Positions 48,388-57,705 are shown, counted from the stretch's first letter. The stretch: 64,000 nucleotides of DNA from Francisella halioticida (GCF_002211785.1 NZ_CP022132.1:682001-746000); one strand, 5' to 3'. A program made the numbers and translations. Notes: generated from the letters alone by a model not told the origin.

Positions 48388-49699
48388 TAAACTGTCCCTG
48401 TTATTCAATACCACTTTATAAAATATTTTTATTCCTTGCTTTTATGCAGCATCTAAAATACCAGAATATACTTCATCATGAGTCATATATCCAATACTAG
48501 AATGTAGTCTTTCATTGTTGTAAATATCAATATATTCTTTGATACCTACTTTAGCCTCTTTCATAGTTATATATGATGCCGGATAAACATTTTCATATTT
48601 CAGTGTTCTCCAAAATCTCTCAATTGCAATATTATCTATAGATCTTCCTTTAGCATCCATAGATTTATTTATTTTATTATCAGATATTATTTTAATATGC
48701 TCTTTTGCTGTATATTGAGTTCCTTGATCAGAGTTAAAGATATCAGGTTTACCATATTTAAATAACGCTTCTTTTAACACACTAGTTGTTAGATGTGTAT
48801 CCATAGTATTAGAAATCTTCCAAGCTAGTATTTTCTTGCTATGCCAATCTATTATGGCTGCTAAATATGCATACCCACATTCTAGTCTAATATACGTGAT
48901 ATCAGCACTCCATACCTTATTAGCTTTATCTATAACAACCTGATTCGTCTCATTTTTAAATACATTAAGTAAGTATGGATATTTCTTGTGTTGCTTATTA
49001 ATGACAGTTGTCTTTTTTTTAGGATACAATGCCTTAATACCCATGAATTCCATAGCACTTTTGATTAGCTTCCTTCCAACTATAAATCCTAATCTATTTA
49101 GCAACTTTACTAGACTTCTCGTACCATAATATGGATGTTTAGTATGTATCAAATCTATTGCATTTAATAGTTTAATATCATCATTACTACTAAATTTTGA
49201 TATTGGTGTATAATAGTACACACTCTTAGATACAGATAATAGTTTAAGCTGATTATTTAAAGATAATTCTAGCTTAGTATCTACAGAGTTTACTCTATCA
49301 TTTGATGATACCAAGCTTTTTAGCTTTCCCATTAAAAAATTCCTCTCTACTATTACCTCGCCTAGTTCTTTACTTGTTGCATCTTTATCTTTTCTAAGCT
49401 CATCTATTTCCTGCTTATACTCCTTAACAACAGAGCTTTTATCAAATGCTAAGCAAGCATTAGATAAAAATTACTGCTTCCAATTGTGCACGTTTTTAGG
49501 AAGTAAATCATACTTACTTGCTATCTCATTAACTGTCATATCGCCTTCTAGCAATTCTATAATTACTTTAGCTTTAAAATCAGCTGTATACGTTACTCTT
49601 TTTTTACTCATTTATCTATTTCCTAATTTATCTAGTTAAGTTTAACATCTAGGAATAAAAATCTTTCTAAAATCAGTAGCTTTTTCTGGGGACATTATA
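48388..49699 (-). mobile_element. IS3-family insertion sequence, copy 1 of type B (IS-B)
   Basis: About 1312 bp with ends TAAACTGTCCC (left) and the complement of TATAATGTCCC (right), 9 of 11 bases matching as inverted repeats. Comparison with copy 2 (52996-54307) over the full length shows about 13 substitutions, so the two are recent relatives. Its single transposase frame has one stop. Flanking 3-bp sequences are GTA and GTT, so no exact target duplication remains. It lies just upstream of the GNAT gene. Confidence 0.9.
48442..49611 (-). pseudogene. IS3-family transposase (fused OrfAB), one nonsense mutation
   Basis: Same frame and length (389 codons plus stop) as the intact gene in copy 2. 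A CAA-to-TAA change (49471-49473) at Gln47, in NWKQQFLSN, ends it early. A downstream ATG at 49332 (MGKLKSLVSSNDRVN) leaves a 296-residue OrfB-like piece with all DDE residues (WSADITYI, NSDQGTQYT, AIERFWRTLK), but the DNA-binding OrfA part is lost. It may act only if complemented by copy 2. Confidence 0.88.
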
Positions 49700-49883
49700 G
49701 TTCTAATTTATAAAACGTAAGTTTAATTTTTTTTAAAAATCTAAATCATAGTTGGTATATAGGTAGGTTGTTTATTTTTAATATTTCTTGTTAAAAATAG
49801 ATATACATATTTATTAATAATTAATGTTATATTTATTTTATAAAGCATTAGATAGCTTTTATCTAAGCTTCAAATTTCGTTGG

Positions 49884-49901
49884 TGATAATATTTATTATC
49901 A
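49884..49901. promoter_or_regulatory. Perfect palindrome upstream of a broken secreted-protein gene
   Basis: TGATAATA-TT-TATTATCA, with 8-bp perfect arms, about 40 bp before the ATG at 49941. The TGATAAT/ATTATCA half-sites resemble those of a Fur box (TGATAATnATTATCA), but the spacing between them is 4 rather than 1. Candidate operator; low confidence. Confidence 0.35.
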
Positions 49902-49940
49902 GTATATTATATGAAATAAATAAATAAAAAGGTGGTTATC

Positions 49941-50193
49941 ATGAAAAAAAATATTAGGAACACTATTTCTAGGAACTATAACTTTTAGCTCAATATATGC
50001 AGCAGATGCTACATTGAATGTTAATGATTTAAATTGTTTAAGAGTAGAAAAGCAATTTAGTGAGCAATACAACAATATTTGTCTACCATCTAAAAAGCCA
50101 GAAAGTTGCTCAGAAGAAAGTTATAATAAGTTAAAATATAGTATTAAAGAATGTAATTTTAAACTTATAGGATCTTTAAGAGCGGCTCTTTAA
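49941..50193 (+). pseudogene. Small secreted protein, off-frame at an A8 tract after the start
   Basis: As written the ATG (with ribosome site aggtgg) is followed by eight A and stops after 15 codons. With seven A it reads MKKILGTLFLGTITFSSIYA and then a mature part of about 64 residues (ADATLNVNDLNCLRVEKQFS and onward) with five Cys, ending in TAA at 50191-50193. The restored frame has a textbook signal peptide and spans about 84 codons. Family not recognised. It is the first of two neighbouring genes with the same kind of defect. Confidence 0.65.
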
Positions 50194-50363
50194 ACTTTTA
50201 TATCAGATAGTATTTTACTAAAAGCTATTTTCTCTTAGAGCTAAATAGTTTTTTTAATAAGTTTTATTAAAGATAACTAAACTATATTATTTTAAAAAAT
50301 GATATATTTGAAGATTGACTTGACTAAGATCTTTAAGTTAAACAATATGTTTGGGTAGTTATT

Positions 50364-50482
50364 ATGAAAAAATAGTATTAATTCTTTTATCAATAACTAT
50401 AAGTTTTTCAGTATATGCAGCTAATAAACAATTAAATAATAATTCAAAACCTATAGTACCACATGTATGTCATGGAATTTAG
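50364..50482 (+). pseudogene. Small secreted peptide, off-frame at an A6 tract after the start
   Basis: The ATG is followed by six A and then TAG, so translation stops after Lys-Lys. With seven A it reads MKKIVLILLSITISFSVYAA, a clear signal peptide, and a 19-residue tail (NKQLNNNSKPIVPHVCHGI) up to TAG at 50480-50482. It is similar in style to the gene at 49941 and to the peptide at 7578, where the run is exactly seven A and the frame is open. Unknown function. Confidence 0.5.
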
Positions 50483-50636
50483 GCAATTATTTTCCAATTA
50501 GTCTAAAATATTCAATATAAATTATAAAACATAAGGTTTATCGAAGAAATTAAGTGAATTTAGATAAATCTTAAAATCTTATTTGATTTGTAGAGAAGAA
50601 TCTTTGCTTAATGTAGCCGTAAACTTTTAATTATTC

Positions 50637-50664
50637 TTGTATATTAATTGCTAGAATGTAAAAT
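50637..50664 (+). promoter_or_regulatory. Candidate xseA promoter
   Basis: TTGTAT at 50637-50642 and TAAAAT at 50659-50664 with a 16-bp spacer, 33 bp before the xseA ATG. The preceding 150 bases show no gene. Confidence 0.4.
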
Positions 50665-50696
50665 CTAGAAATAGCAAGTATTTATAATTATCTCTT

Positions 50697-52067
50697 ATGC
50701 AAGAATCTCTAAAACTTAGTGAGTTCCTAGAACTTATAAAAAGCACTATAGAAATGAGCTTTAGTTATGAAGGTTTTTGGATTGTTGCAGAGCTTTCTGA
50801 GTGGAGAAGGTCAGGCAAGCATTATTACGGTGAGTTAATAGAACATGATGGTGTTAGTAAATATCCTGTAGCTAAGATTAGATGTAACTGTTGGGCAAAT
50901 AAAGCTAATTATATACTAAAAAAATTTAATTCATCGACAAATGAAGAGTTAAATTCAGATATGAAAGTCTTACTTAGAGTATCTGTTAATTATCACATTA
51001 GTTTTGGACTTAGTTTAAATATAATAGATATTGATCCGGCTTTTACATTAGGAGATAGACAGGCTCGTAAGTTAGAGATACTTAATGCCTTAGCTAAAAA
51101 AGGTATTTTAGAAAAAAATAAAAAACTTAATTTATCTGTAGAATTTACAAATATAGCTGTGATTACAAGTATAACAGCAGCAGGTAAGGGGGATTTTTTT
51201 GAAGAAGCCGATAAGCTTCAATTATTAGGGTTATGTAGCTTTGAGGTTTTTGAAGCAAAAATGCAAGGAAAAGACTGTGCTATAAGTGTTTCAGATGCTT
51301 TTAATAACGTTATGCAAAAATCTAGTCAATACGATGCTATTGTGCTTATCCGTGGAGGGGGGGCACAGGCAGACTTAGACTGGTTTAATAATATCTTACC
51401 TGCTGAAAGTATTTGTAATAGTATGTTACCTGTAATGATAGGTATAGGTCATGAGCGTGATAGTACTGTTTTGGATGAAATATGTACAAAGCATTTTGAT
51501 ACACCCTCAAAAGTAATAGGCTTCATAATCAATACAGTAATTGAGAATGCTAGGAAAGCTAAATATAACTATGAATCAGTAATTAAGATAGTTAAAAATT
51601 TGACTAAATATAATCAAACAAAGTTAGAAAGAATATACAATGATTTTAAAACTAGAGTGGAACATTATCTGTATCAAGTAGATCAAGGTTTAGAATATAG
51701 TTATAAAGGTACTTTATCCATATCAAAGGGATTAGTACGATTATATAGTCAAGCTGTAGAATCTCAATATGCTAATATAAATTTGAACTCTCAAAATTTA
51801 GTAAAATATTATAGCCACTCTATTGACGAGTATTATAAACAATCAATAAATATATCAAAGAGTATTACAAGATATTACAATCAGACAAGTGAATATTTAT
51901 ATAAACAAATACTATCTGTATCTATTGAACCAACTCTAAAAAGAGGTTTTAGTGTGACAGTATCTCAAGATGGTGAATATATTACTAGTTATAAGCAAGT
52001 AGAAAACTATTCGATTTTAGATATAGTTTATGCAGATGGACAAATTCAAGTGGAGATAAAAAAATAA
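50697..52067 (+). CDS. xseA: Exodeoxyribonuclease VII large subunit
   Basis: 456 residues. XseA with XseB digests single-stranded DNA from both ends. N-terminal OB fold (about 1-105, FWIVAELSEWRRSGKHYYGEL), then the catalytic domain with ITSITAAGKGDFFEEADKL, IVLIRGGGAQADLDWFNN and IGIGHERDSTVLDE. The C-terminal coiled-coil region (about 300-410) is unusually Tyr/Ser rich with an imperfect repeat of about 22 residues (LVRLYSQAVESQY, LVKYYSHSIDEYY, ITRYYNQTSEYLY). It has no clear ribosome site, and xseB starts on its stop codon. Confidence 0.95.
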   Translation: MQESLKLSEFLELIKSTIEMSFSYEGFWIVAELSEWRRSGKHYYGELIEHDGVSKYPVAKIRCNCWANKANYILKKFNSSTNEELNSDMKVLLRVSVNYHISFGLSLNIIDIDPAFTLGDRQARKLEILNALAKKGILEKNKKLNLSVEFTNIAVITSITAAGKGDFFEEADKLQLLGLCSFEVFEAKMQGKDCAISVSDAFNNVMQKSSQYDAIVLIRGGGAQADLDWFNNILPAESICNSMLPVMIGIGHERDSTVLDEICTKHFDTPSKVIGFIINTVIENARKAKYNYESVIKIVKNLTKYNQTKLERIYNDFKTRVEHYLYQVDQGLEYSYKGTLSISKGLVRLYSQAVESQYANINLNSQNLVKYYSHSIDEYYKQSINISKSITRYYNQTSEYLYKQILSVSIEPTLKRGFSVTVSQDGEYITSYKQVENYSILDIVYADGQIQVEIKK

Positions 52068-52264
52068 TGGCAACACAAAGTAAAAAGTTTGCAAAAAATT
52101 ATGAAACGTTAGAACAAATAAATGAGAAGCTTCAGGATAATCAAGATAATCCAGCATTATTGGATGAATTAGCCCCTATGTTAGAGCAAGCTTCTAAAAG
52201 CTATAAACTGTGTAAAGAAAGAATTGATGCTGCTCAGAAATTTATAGATGAGTTTGATAGTTAA
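52067..52264 (+). CDS. xseB: Exodeoxyribonuclease VII small subunit
   Basis: 65 residues, all helical (YETLEQINEKLQDNQDNPAL then LEQASKSYKLCKERIDAAQK), the pattern of XseB, several copies of which wrap the XseA coiled coils. The ATG overlaps the xseA stop by one base (TAATG), giving coupled translation. Length is a little below E. coli XseB (80). Confidence 0.92.
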   Translation: MATQSKKFAKNYETLEQINEKLQDNQDNPALLDELAPMLEQASKSYKLCKERIDAAQKFIDEFDS

Positions 52265-52266
52265 AA

Positions 52267-52797
52267 TCATCCATTTTTGGTAGGAGCAAAATTTTCATAT
52301 ATTTGTTGAGCTGGATCATCTATTGATGGATCATAATATGAAGTATATAGCCTATCAGTAGAAGGGCTTGTGTATGTGTATTCAACCCTACCTTGTACTA
52401 TTTGTTCAGTTATAGAAATGTTAATTAAGGCTACAAAACCTCTGTCTTCAGCTATTTCAAATATAGATGTTGCTAGATACCTTCCAAAATCATCACAATC
52501 AGAGGCATTTTGATTACAACTGTCTCTATCTTTAAGTGCTATTTTTCTTCTTACCTTATTTGTTAATCTGTCTTCAAATAATTCATCTATAGACATACTA
52601 TCTTGAATATTGTCTATAGAATTAGCTATAGGGCCAGAATAGGTTGGAGTGTCGTTTTCAGATGCTAATATTTGTTGTTGGATAGAGTAGGGAAAATATT
52701 CTATAGGAATATTACCTCTATCTATCTGGATATTTGTTGAATAAGAATAAGAAGTAAAGAATAAAATACTTAGTAATAATATATTTTTTTTAATCAT
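52267..52797 (-). CDS. Secreted protein of unknown function next to the pilin gene
   Basis: 176 residues with a signal peptide (MIKKNILLLSILFFTSYSYS). The mature part contains DSCNQNASDCDDFGRYLATS (two Cys), an acidic Asp/Ser/Thr-rich N-half and a C-terminal strand pattern INISITEQIVQGRVEYTYTS. No family recognised. It starts 19 bp after the stop of the interrupted pilin-like gene on the same strand, so it was probably in its operon; IS-B copy 2 now lies upstream. Confidence 0.62.
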   Translation of the reverse strand: MIKKNILLLSILFFTSYSYSTNIQIDRGNIPIEYFPYSIQQQILASENDTPTYSGPIANSIDNIQDSMSIDELFEDRLTNKVRRKIALKDRDSCNQNASDCDDFGRYLATSIFEIAEDRGFVALINISITEQIVQGRVEYTYTSPSTDRLYTSYYDPSIDDPAQQIYENFAPTKNG

Positions 52798-52995
52798 ATT
52801 TTAGTATCTCCAATCACTATATACTTAAGATATACTTGTAGTAAGACCCACTTTCAAGTACTTTGGGTGTTAAATAAATTTCAATGTCTGCTTTGGTTTC
52901 AGACTCTCTAACCAAACAAACTTTAGATACGTATTCACTATTTAAATTATCGCATTTCCATATACTGTCATCTTCGGGTGGGAAAGAGTTATTTG

Positions 52996-54307
52996 TAAAC
53001 TGTCCCTATTATTCAATACCACTTTATAAAATATTTTTATTCCTTGCTTTTATGCAGCATCTAAAATACCAGAATATACTTCATCAGGAGTCATATATCC
53101 AATACTAGAATGTAGTCTTTCATTGTTGTAAATATCAATATATTCTTTGATACCTACTTTAGCCTCTTTCATAGTTATATATGATGCCGGATAAACATTT
53201 TCATATTTCAGTGTTCTCCAAAATCTCTCAATTGCAATATTATCTATAGATCTTCCTTTAGCATCCATAGATATATTTATTTTATTATCAGATAATATTT
53301 TAATATGCTCTTTTGCTGTATATTGAGTTCCTTGATCAGAGTTAAAGATATCAGGTTTACCATATTTAAATAACGCTTCTTTTAACACACTAGTTGTTAG
53401 ATGTGTATCCATAGTATTAGAAATCTTCCAAGCTAGTGTTTTCTTGCTATGCCAATCTATTATGGCTACTAAATATGCATACCCACATTCTAGTCTAATA
53501 TACGTGATATCAGCACTCCATACCTTATTAGCTTTATCTATAACAACCTGATTCGTCTCATTTTTAAATACATTAAGTAAGTATGGATATTTCTTGTGTT
53601 GCTTATTAATGACAGTTGTCTTTTTTTTAGGATACAATGCCTTAATACCCATGAATTCCATAGCACTTTTGATTAGCTTCCTTCCAACTAGAAATCCTAA
53701 TCTATTTAGCAACTTTACTAGACTTCTCGTACCATAATATGGATGTTTAGTATGTATCAAATCTATTGCATTTAATAGTTTAATATCATCATTACTACTA
53801 AATTTTGATATTGGTGTATAATAGTACACACTCTTAGATACAGATAATAGTTTAAGCTGATTATTTAAAGATAATTCTAGCTTAGTATCTACAGAGTTTA
53901 CTCTATCATTTGATGATACCAAGCTTTTTAGCTTTCCCATTAAAAAATCCCTCTCTACTATTACCTCGACTAGTTTTTTACTTGTTGCATCTTTATCTTT
54001 TCTAAGCTCATCTATTTCCTGCTTATACTCCTTAACAATAGAGCTTTTATCAAATGCTAAGCAAGCATTAGATAAAAATTGCTGCTTCCAATTGTGCACG
54101 TTTTTAGGAAGTAAATCATACTTACTTGCTATCTCATTAACTGTCATATTGCCTTCTAGCAATTCTATAATTACTTTAGCTTTAAAATCAGCTGTATACG
54201 TTACTCTTTTTTTACTCATTTATCTATTTCCTAATTTATCTAGTTAAGTTTAACATCTAGGAATAAAAATCTTTCTAAAATCAGTAGCTTTTTCTGGGGA
54301 CATTATA
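52996..54307 (-). mobile_element. IS3-family insertion sequence, copy 2 of type B (IS-B), intact
   Basis: 1312 bp with ends TAAACTGTCCC (52996) and GGGGACATTATA (to 54307). A 3-bp direct duplication TTG flanks it (52993-52995 and 54308-54310), and removing the IS plus one TTG restores the pilin frame, which fixes the boundaries. The transposase frame is open, so this copy is probably active and is the likely source of copy 1 and of the 33-bp remnant at 23425. It differs from copy 1 at about 13 positions. Confidence 0.93.
53050..54219 (-). CDS. IS3-family transposase (OrfA and OrfB in one frame)
   Basis: 389 residues. Residues 1-60 hold the OrfA-type HTH (MTVNEIASKYDLLPKNVHNW), followed by a coiled coil (KEYKQEIDELRKDKDATSKK). 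The OrfB integrase core has the DDE triad: Asp in WSADITYI, Asp in NSDQGTQYT, Glu in AIERFWRTLK, plus the HTH_21-type KHPYYGTRSLVKLLNRLGF. The two halves are fused in one frame, unlike IS-A, which uses slippage. Full length, no lesions. Confidence 0.92.
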   Translation of the reverse strand: MSKKRVTYTADFKAKVIIELLEGNMTVNEIASKYDLLPKNVHNWKQQFLSNACLAFDKSSIVKEYKQEIDELRKDKDATSKKLVEVIVERDFLMGKLKSLVSSNDRVNSVDTKLELSLNNQLKLLSVSKSVYYYTPISKFSSNDDIKLLNAIDLIHTKHPYYGTRSLVKLLNRLGFLVGRKLIKSAMEFMGIKALYPKKKTTVINKQHKKYPYLLNVFKNETNQVVIDKANKVWSADITYIRLECGYAYLVAIIDWHSKKTLAWKISNTMDTHLTTSVLKEALFKYGKPDIFNSDQGTQYTAKEHIKILSDNKINISMDAKGRSIDNIAIERFWRTLKYENVYPASYITMKEAKVGIKEYIDIYNNERLHSSIGYMTPDEVYSGILDAA

Positions 54308-54494
54308 TTGTGTTTGTATAAACTCTTAATTTTTTAACATATTGATCAGCTTCATATATGGTGTTAGAAATTTTTGTTTTTACTACGTATGTAGAGTAAA
54401 TTGGAACAGCTATTGCAGCAACGATTGATATTATTGGAATAATGATTAGTAGTTCGACTATCGAAAGTCCACTATTATTAAATTTTATTCTCAT

Positions 54495-55001
54495 AAGCTA
54501 AATAAGAAACATAGCTATATTTGGCATGAAATTGATGTCCGTTATTAGCATTTTTATTTTATTTTATATTTCAGAGATTGCATAAAAATTGTATCTTCTG
54601 AACTCGTATTAGCCATAGTTGGTATAGTAGTTAGAGAGTATTTCTAACCCTTATTAATTTAAATTGTGATGAAATTTCTCCAATATTCTCAATAAGGTTT
54701 TCTCCAAAATAAAAATTATTTGATAATACTACAGACCTTATTAAACTTTATTACCATTTATGAAAGATTTTAGGAAAAATTATATCAGATTAATTACTAT
54801 ATTCATCAGTTAAAAATTAACTATGTTTATCAAAAAATGATATGTTATTTATCCATTTTTGGTTGATTAAAAAGAAGTATTAATTTTAGAATTACAATAT
54901 AATAGATAGTGTTTATCCATTCACTAAACACTTATAGCCAGAATAAGCATTATCTTTGAGAGCAAAATAAAGGCCGAAGAAGTTCTTAATATATCAAATT
55001 C
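54495..55001. other. 507-bp region without a recognisable gene
   Basis: Very AT-rich with no frame of note on either strand and no similarity I could see to the neighbouring genes. One perfect 8-bp inverted repeat AGTGTTTA/TAAACACT with a 9-base loop lies near 54909-54933. It probably contains the promoter of the pilin operon on the minus strand and otherwise decayed DNA. Confidence 0.4.
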
Positions 55002-56138
55002 TTAAAATACCATACCTGGCATTTGCCATATACCAGCTATTCTTAGGGTGTCTTTTATGATTATAGCCCTTTCATTTTCAGATATAGGCATCATAATGTT
55101 ATATCCTCTCACTCCTGAGACAATATTATGGAATTTAATATTTGATTTAGTATTTAGATTTTCTTGCTGAAATATTGCATTAGTTCTTCTAATATCTGAT
55201 GATGATGTGACTAGAATTATATTTTTGATTTTTGGTTTAAAATCATCTAGTATTTTGAATGTGTCAATAGCTCCCCAGACAGTACTGCTTGACTGATCTT
55301 CTTGAATTATGCTATTGCTAGGTACGCCACTTTTAACGAGCCATTGTTTCATTCTATAGGATTCTGTGACCCCTAATTTAGGTTTACCACCAGCAACTAT
55401 AATTTTAGCACGTGGATATCTTTGATGAGCTTCTAATCCTTTTTGTAATCTTTTTACTAGTATATTGTTCATTGAGCTATCTTCATTAAGATTATAGCCG
55501 TTAATGATAATAACTGTAGGGGAGTTAGCTTCTATTTGTATTTGGTTTGCATTAGTATTGATTTGTAGGTAGAAGCTATTTTTTATTATCTTAAATGTTT
55601 TTATGAAATCATCTGTTTTTGACCATTTTAATTTCTGCAAGTTCCGTAGCGATAAGTTATAGTTTTTTAGATTGAGTAAATCTAAATATGCTATCGTATA
55701 TATTTGGACGACAGGTTCTTTTGGAAAGTCTTGTGAAAGTTGTATAATTGTTTCATCTGCTTTTTTATAGTCATGAATATCTAGCTTAAGAGAGAATAGA
55801 GATAGTCGTAATTGAAGTGATTCTGTAGATTCTTCTGGAGTATTTTTAAGAGCCTGATTTAAGTAATTTATAGCATTTTTTAAATTCTGTTTATTAGCAG
55901 CACTATTACTATCGTCACCATTTTTTGTGACATATTGAACATTTGTTATAGCTTCTTGCTTTAGTTGAATTTCTTTTGAGCTAGTTGTTAAAGCTATCAG
56001 TTTGCTATTATTGCTACTATTATAAAAAGGAATATTTGATTCAATATAGGAGATAATACTATTTTTATTAGCAAAAGCTAAATTTGATATAGCAAGAAGT
56101 AAGTTTAGTATTATTATTTTTTTCAATAGTTTCGCCAT
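55002..56138 (-). CDS. Secreted TPR-like protein with a DUF218 (YdcF/SanA-like) domain
   Basis: 378 residues. A signal peptide (ending LAISNLAFA) is followed by TPR-like helices (about 75-170, INYLNQALKNTPEESTESLQ and YKKADETIIQLSQDFPKEPV). A DUF218 domain occupies about 200-378: VIIINGYNL, KGLEAHQRYPRAKIIVAGG, ESYRMKQWL, EDQSSSTVWGAID and ILVTSSSDIRRTNAIF. DUF218 proteins are linked to cell-envelope integrity. E. coli ElyC and SanA are related by domain. It is transcribed alone, divergent from the MFS gene. Confidence 0.82.
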   Translation of the reverse strand: MAKLLKKIIILNLLLAISNLAFANKNSIISYIESNIPFYNSSNNSKLIALTTSSKEIQLKQEAITNVQYVTKNGDDSNSAANKQNLKNAINYLNQALKNTPEESTESLQLRLSLFSLKLDIHDYKKADETIIQLSQDFPKEPVVQIYTIAYLDLLNLKNYNLSLRNLQKLKWSKTDDFIKTFKIIKNSFYLQINTNANQIQIEANSPTVIIINGYNLNEDSSMNNILVKRLQKGLEAHQRYPRAKIIVAGGKPKLGVTESYRMKQWLVKSGVPSNSIIQEDQSSSTVWGAIDTFKILDDFKPKIKNIILVTSSSDIRRTNAIFQQENLNTKSNIKFHNIVSGVRGYNIMMPISENERAIIIKDTLRIAGIWQMPGMVF

Positions 56139-56241
56139 ATTCTATAAAAATTTATACAAAGTACTAAATTATGTCTAGTTTCTTTGCATATCATACTCGT
56201 ATTTAATAATATAACATAAACTTAGCTATAAATTATTGAAA

Positions 56242-57513
56242 ATGAAAAAAGAAATATCTATAAAAAATATATTATTTGCAGGGCTTGCAACAAGTGTTGA
56301 GTATTTTGACTTCGCACTATTTGCTTATGTCACAATATATATATCAGCAATTTTTTTTCCTGATAATAATGCAACCGTTGCAACAATTAAAACATTTGGT
56401 ATGTTTGCAGCAGGATATCTAATGAGGCCTATAGGTGGAGTTTTTTTTGGAAACCTAGGTGATAAGGTAGGACGTAAGAAAATACTTATAATAACTGTAA
56501 CCTTAATGGCAATCTCTTCTGCCATGATAGCATTTACCCCAGGTTATAGTAGCATTGGTATTGCATCTGTAGTATTGATAATTTTTGCACGCATGATTCA
56601 AGGATTTTCTATTGGAGGGGAGTATAATGGCGTATTAGCAATATTAAGTGAACAAGCCCCTGATAATAAAAGAGGATTGATCACAGCGTTTGGGACATTT
56701 TTTTCAGGTTTTGGTGTCTTCTTTGGTACAGTTATAGTTTTTATATTTTCTGAGATATTAACAAAACAACAAATGCATGCTTATGGTTGGAGGTTATGTT
56801 TTGTTATAGGTACGATTCTGGCTATTATTGTATTAGTTATGCAGTTTTTGCAAAGTGAGTCACCTGAATATCTTAAAGCGAAAGAAGATGGCGTATTAGA
56901 TGACACTCCAGTTGTTTCAGCAATCAAAGAATATCCTTACCAAATATTGATAGTATTTGCATTAGCAGGGTACTTAGGTATCGTTTATTATATGGTCGCA
57001 GCTTTTATTCCATCTATTTTGGAAGGAACTTTAAATTATTCTACAAATACAGCAATGTTTGTGACAATGATTGCTTCGATATGTTATTTCGCAACAGCAC
57101 CGCTATGGGGCGCAGTTTCCGATAAAATAGGGCGTAAAAAAGTATTATTAATATCTTGTATTGGTATTGGATTGTTGATTTATCCTAGTTTATTTGTGAT
57201 AAATAGTATGAACTCTACTTTATTATCATGTATTGTGATGTCTATTTTAATGTTACTTATATCGGCGGCTACAGCTACGTTTGTAGTTACTATTAATGAG
57301 CTATTCCCGACACATCTTAGATTTAGTGGAGTAGGTACAGGCTATAATATCAGTAATGCTTTATTAGGTGGCACGGTACCATTGGTTTCTAGCATATTAA
57401 TAGTTTATTTTGGTCAGATGGCTCCAGGGATCTATGCGGTTATAGCCTCAATTATAATTGTTGTAGTTATTGCTAAAATGCCTGAAACTAAGGGTATAAA
57501 ACTAGAAGAATAA
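56242..57513 (+). CDS. MFS transporter, MHS type
   Basis: 423 residues, 12 helices. SVEYFDFALFAYVTIYI in helix 1, GDKVGRKKILII, MIQGFSIGGEYNGVLAILSE in helix 4, SDKIGRKKVLLIS in the second repeat and NELFPTHLRFSGVGTGYNIS in helix 10-11 are standard MHS (ProP-like) motifs. The start is ATG 56242; the TTG at 56236 is in frame but unlikely. Substrate unknown. It is intact, in contrast to the paralogue at 46586, and lies 192 bp before the his regulator. Confidence 0.9.
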   Translation: MKKEISIKNILFAGLATSVEYFDFALFAYVTIYISAIFFPDNNATVATIKTFGMFAAGYLMRPIGGVFFGNLGDKVGRKKILIITVTLMAISSAMIAFTPGYSSIGIASVVLIIFARMIQGFSIGGEYNGVLAILSEQAPDNKRGLITAFGTFFSGFGVFFGTVIVFIFSEILTKQQMHAYGWRLCFVIGTILAIIVLVMQFLQSESPEYLKAKEDGVLDDTPVVSAIKEYPYQILIVFALAGYLGIVYYMVAAFIPSILEGTLNYSTNTAMFVTMIASICYFATAPLWGAVSDKIGRKKVLLISCIGIGLLIYPSLFVINSMNSTLLSCIVMSILMLLISAATATFVVTINELFPTHLRFSGVGTGYNISNALLGGTVPLVSSILIVYFGQMAPGIYAVIASIIIVVVIAKMPETKGIKLEE

Positions 57514-57641
57514 GCGTTTTTTAAAATTTGAAATAATTATTTCAAAATAGTTCTATTATCTTTAATAAAATCAATAATCATTCTTAATATATTCTGAGTT
57601 AGTTTAGTATTTTTTTTCAAAATTTAGATTTATTTTGATAG

Positions 57642-57681
57642 TTGTTTGTAATTTTTGTTATTGTATAATACTATATTAGTA
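57642..57681 (+). promoter_or_regulatory. his operon promoter with a trp-operator-like palindrome
   Basis: TTGTTT (57642-57647) and perfect TATAAT (57664-57669) are 16 bp apart. A perfect palindrome TACTA-TAT-TAGTA (57669-57681) begins at the last base of the -10 and extends over the expected start of transcription, 25 bp before the regulator's ATG at 57706. The TACTA/TAGTA half-sites recall the ACTAG/CTAGT core of the E. coli trp operator, and the first gene is a TrpR-like protein, which suggests autoregulation. Confidence 0.55.
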
Positions 57682-57705
57682 CATCAATACATTAATTGAC
57701 TATAA

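Larger units (their letters stand above)
52817..54494 (-). pseudogene. Type IV pilin-like gene interrupted by IS-B
   Basis: The first part starts at 54494 with RIKFNNSG then LSIVELLIIIPIISIVAA, the prepilin cleavage site (Gly before Leu), Glu5 and the hydrophobic helix of type IV pilins/pseudopilins. It runs to 54308. The second part is at 52817-52995 (PEDDSIWKCDNLNSEYVSK and so on, with two Cys). Excising IS-B (52996-54307) and one copy of the 3-bp duplication joins them in frame as RVYTNTNNSFPPEDD, giving exactly 120 residues. The existing 63-residue fragment ends in the IS. Surface or secretion function of this subunit is lost. Confidence 0.87.
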
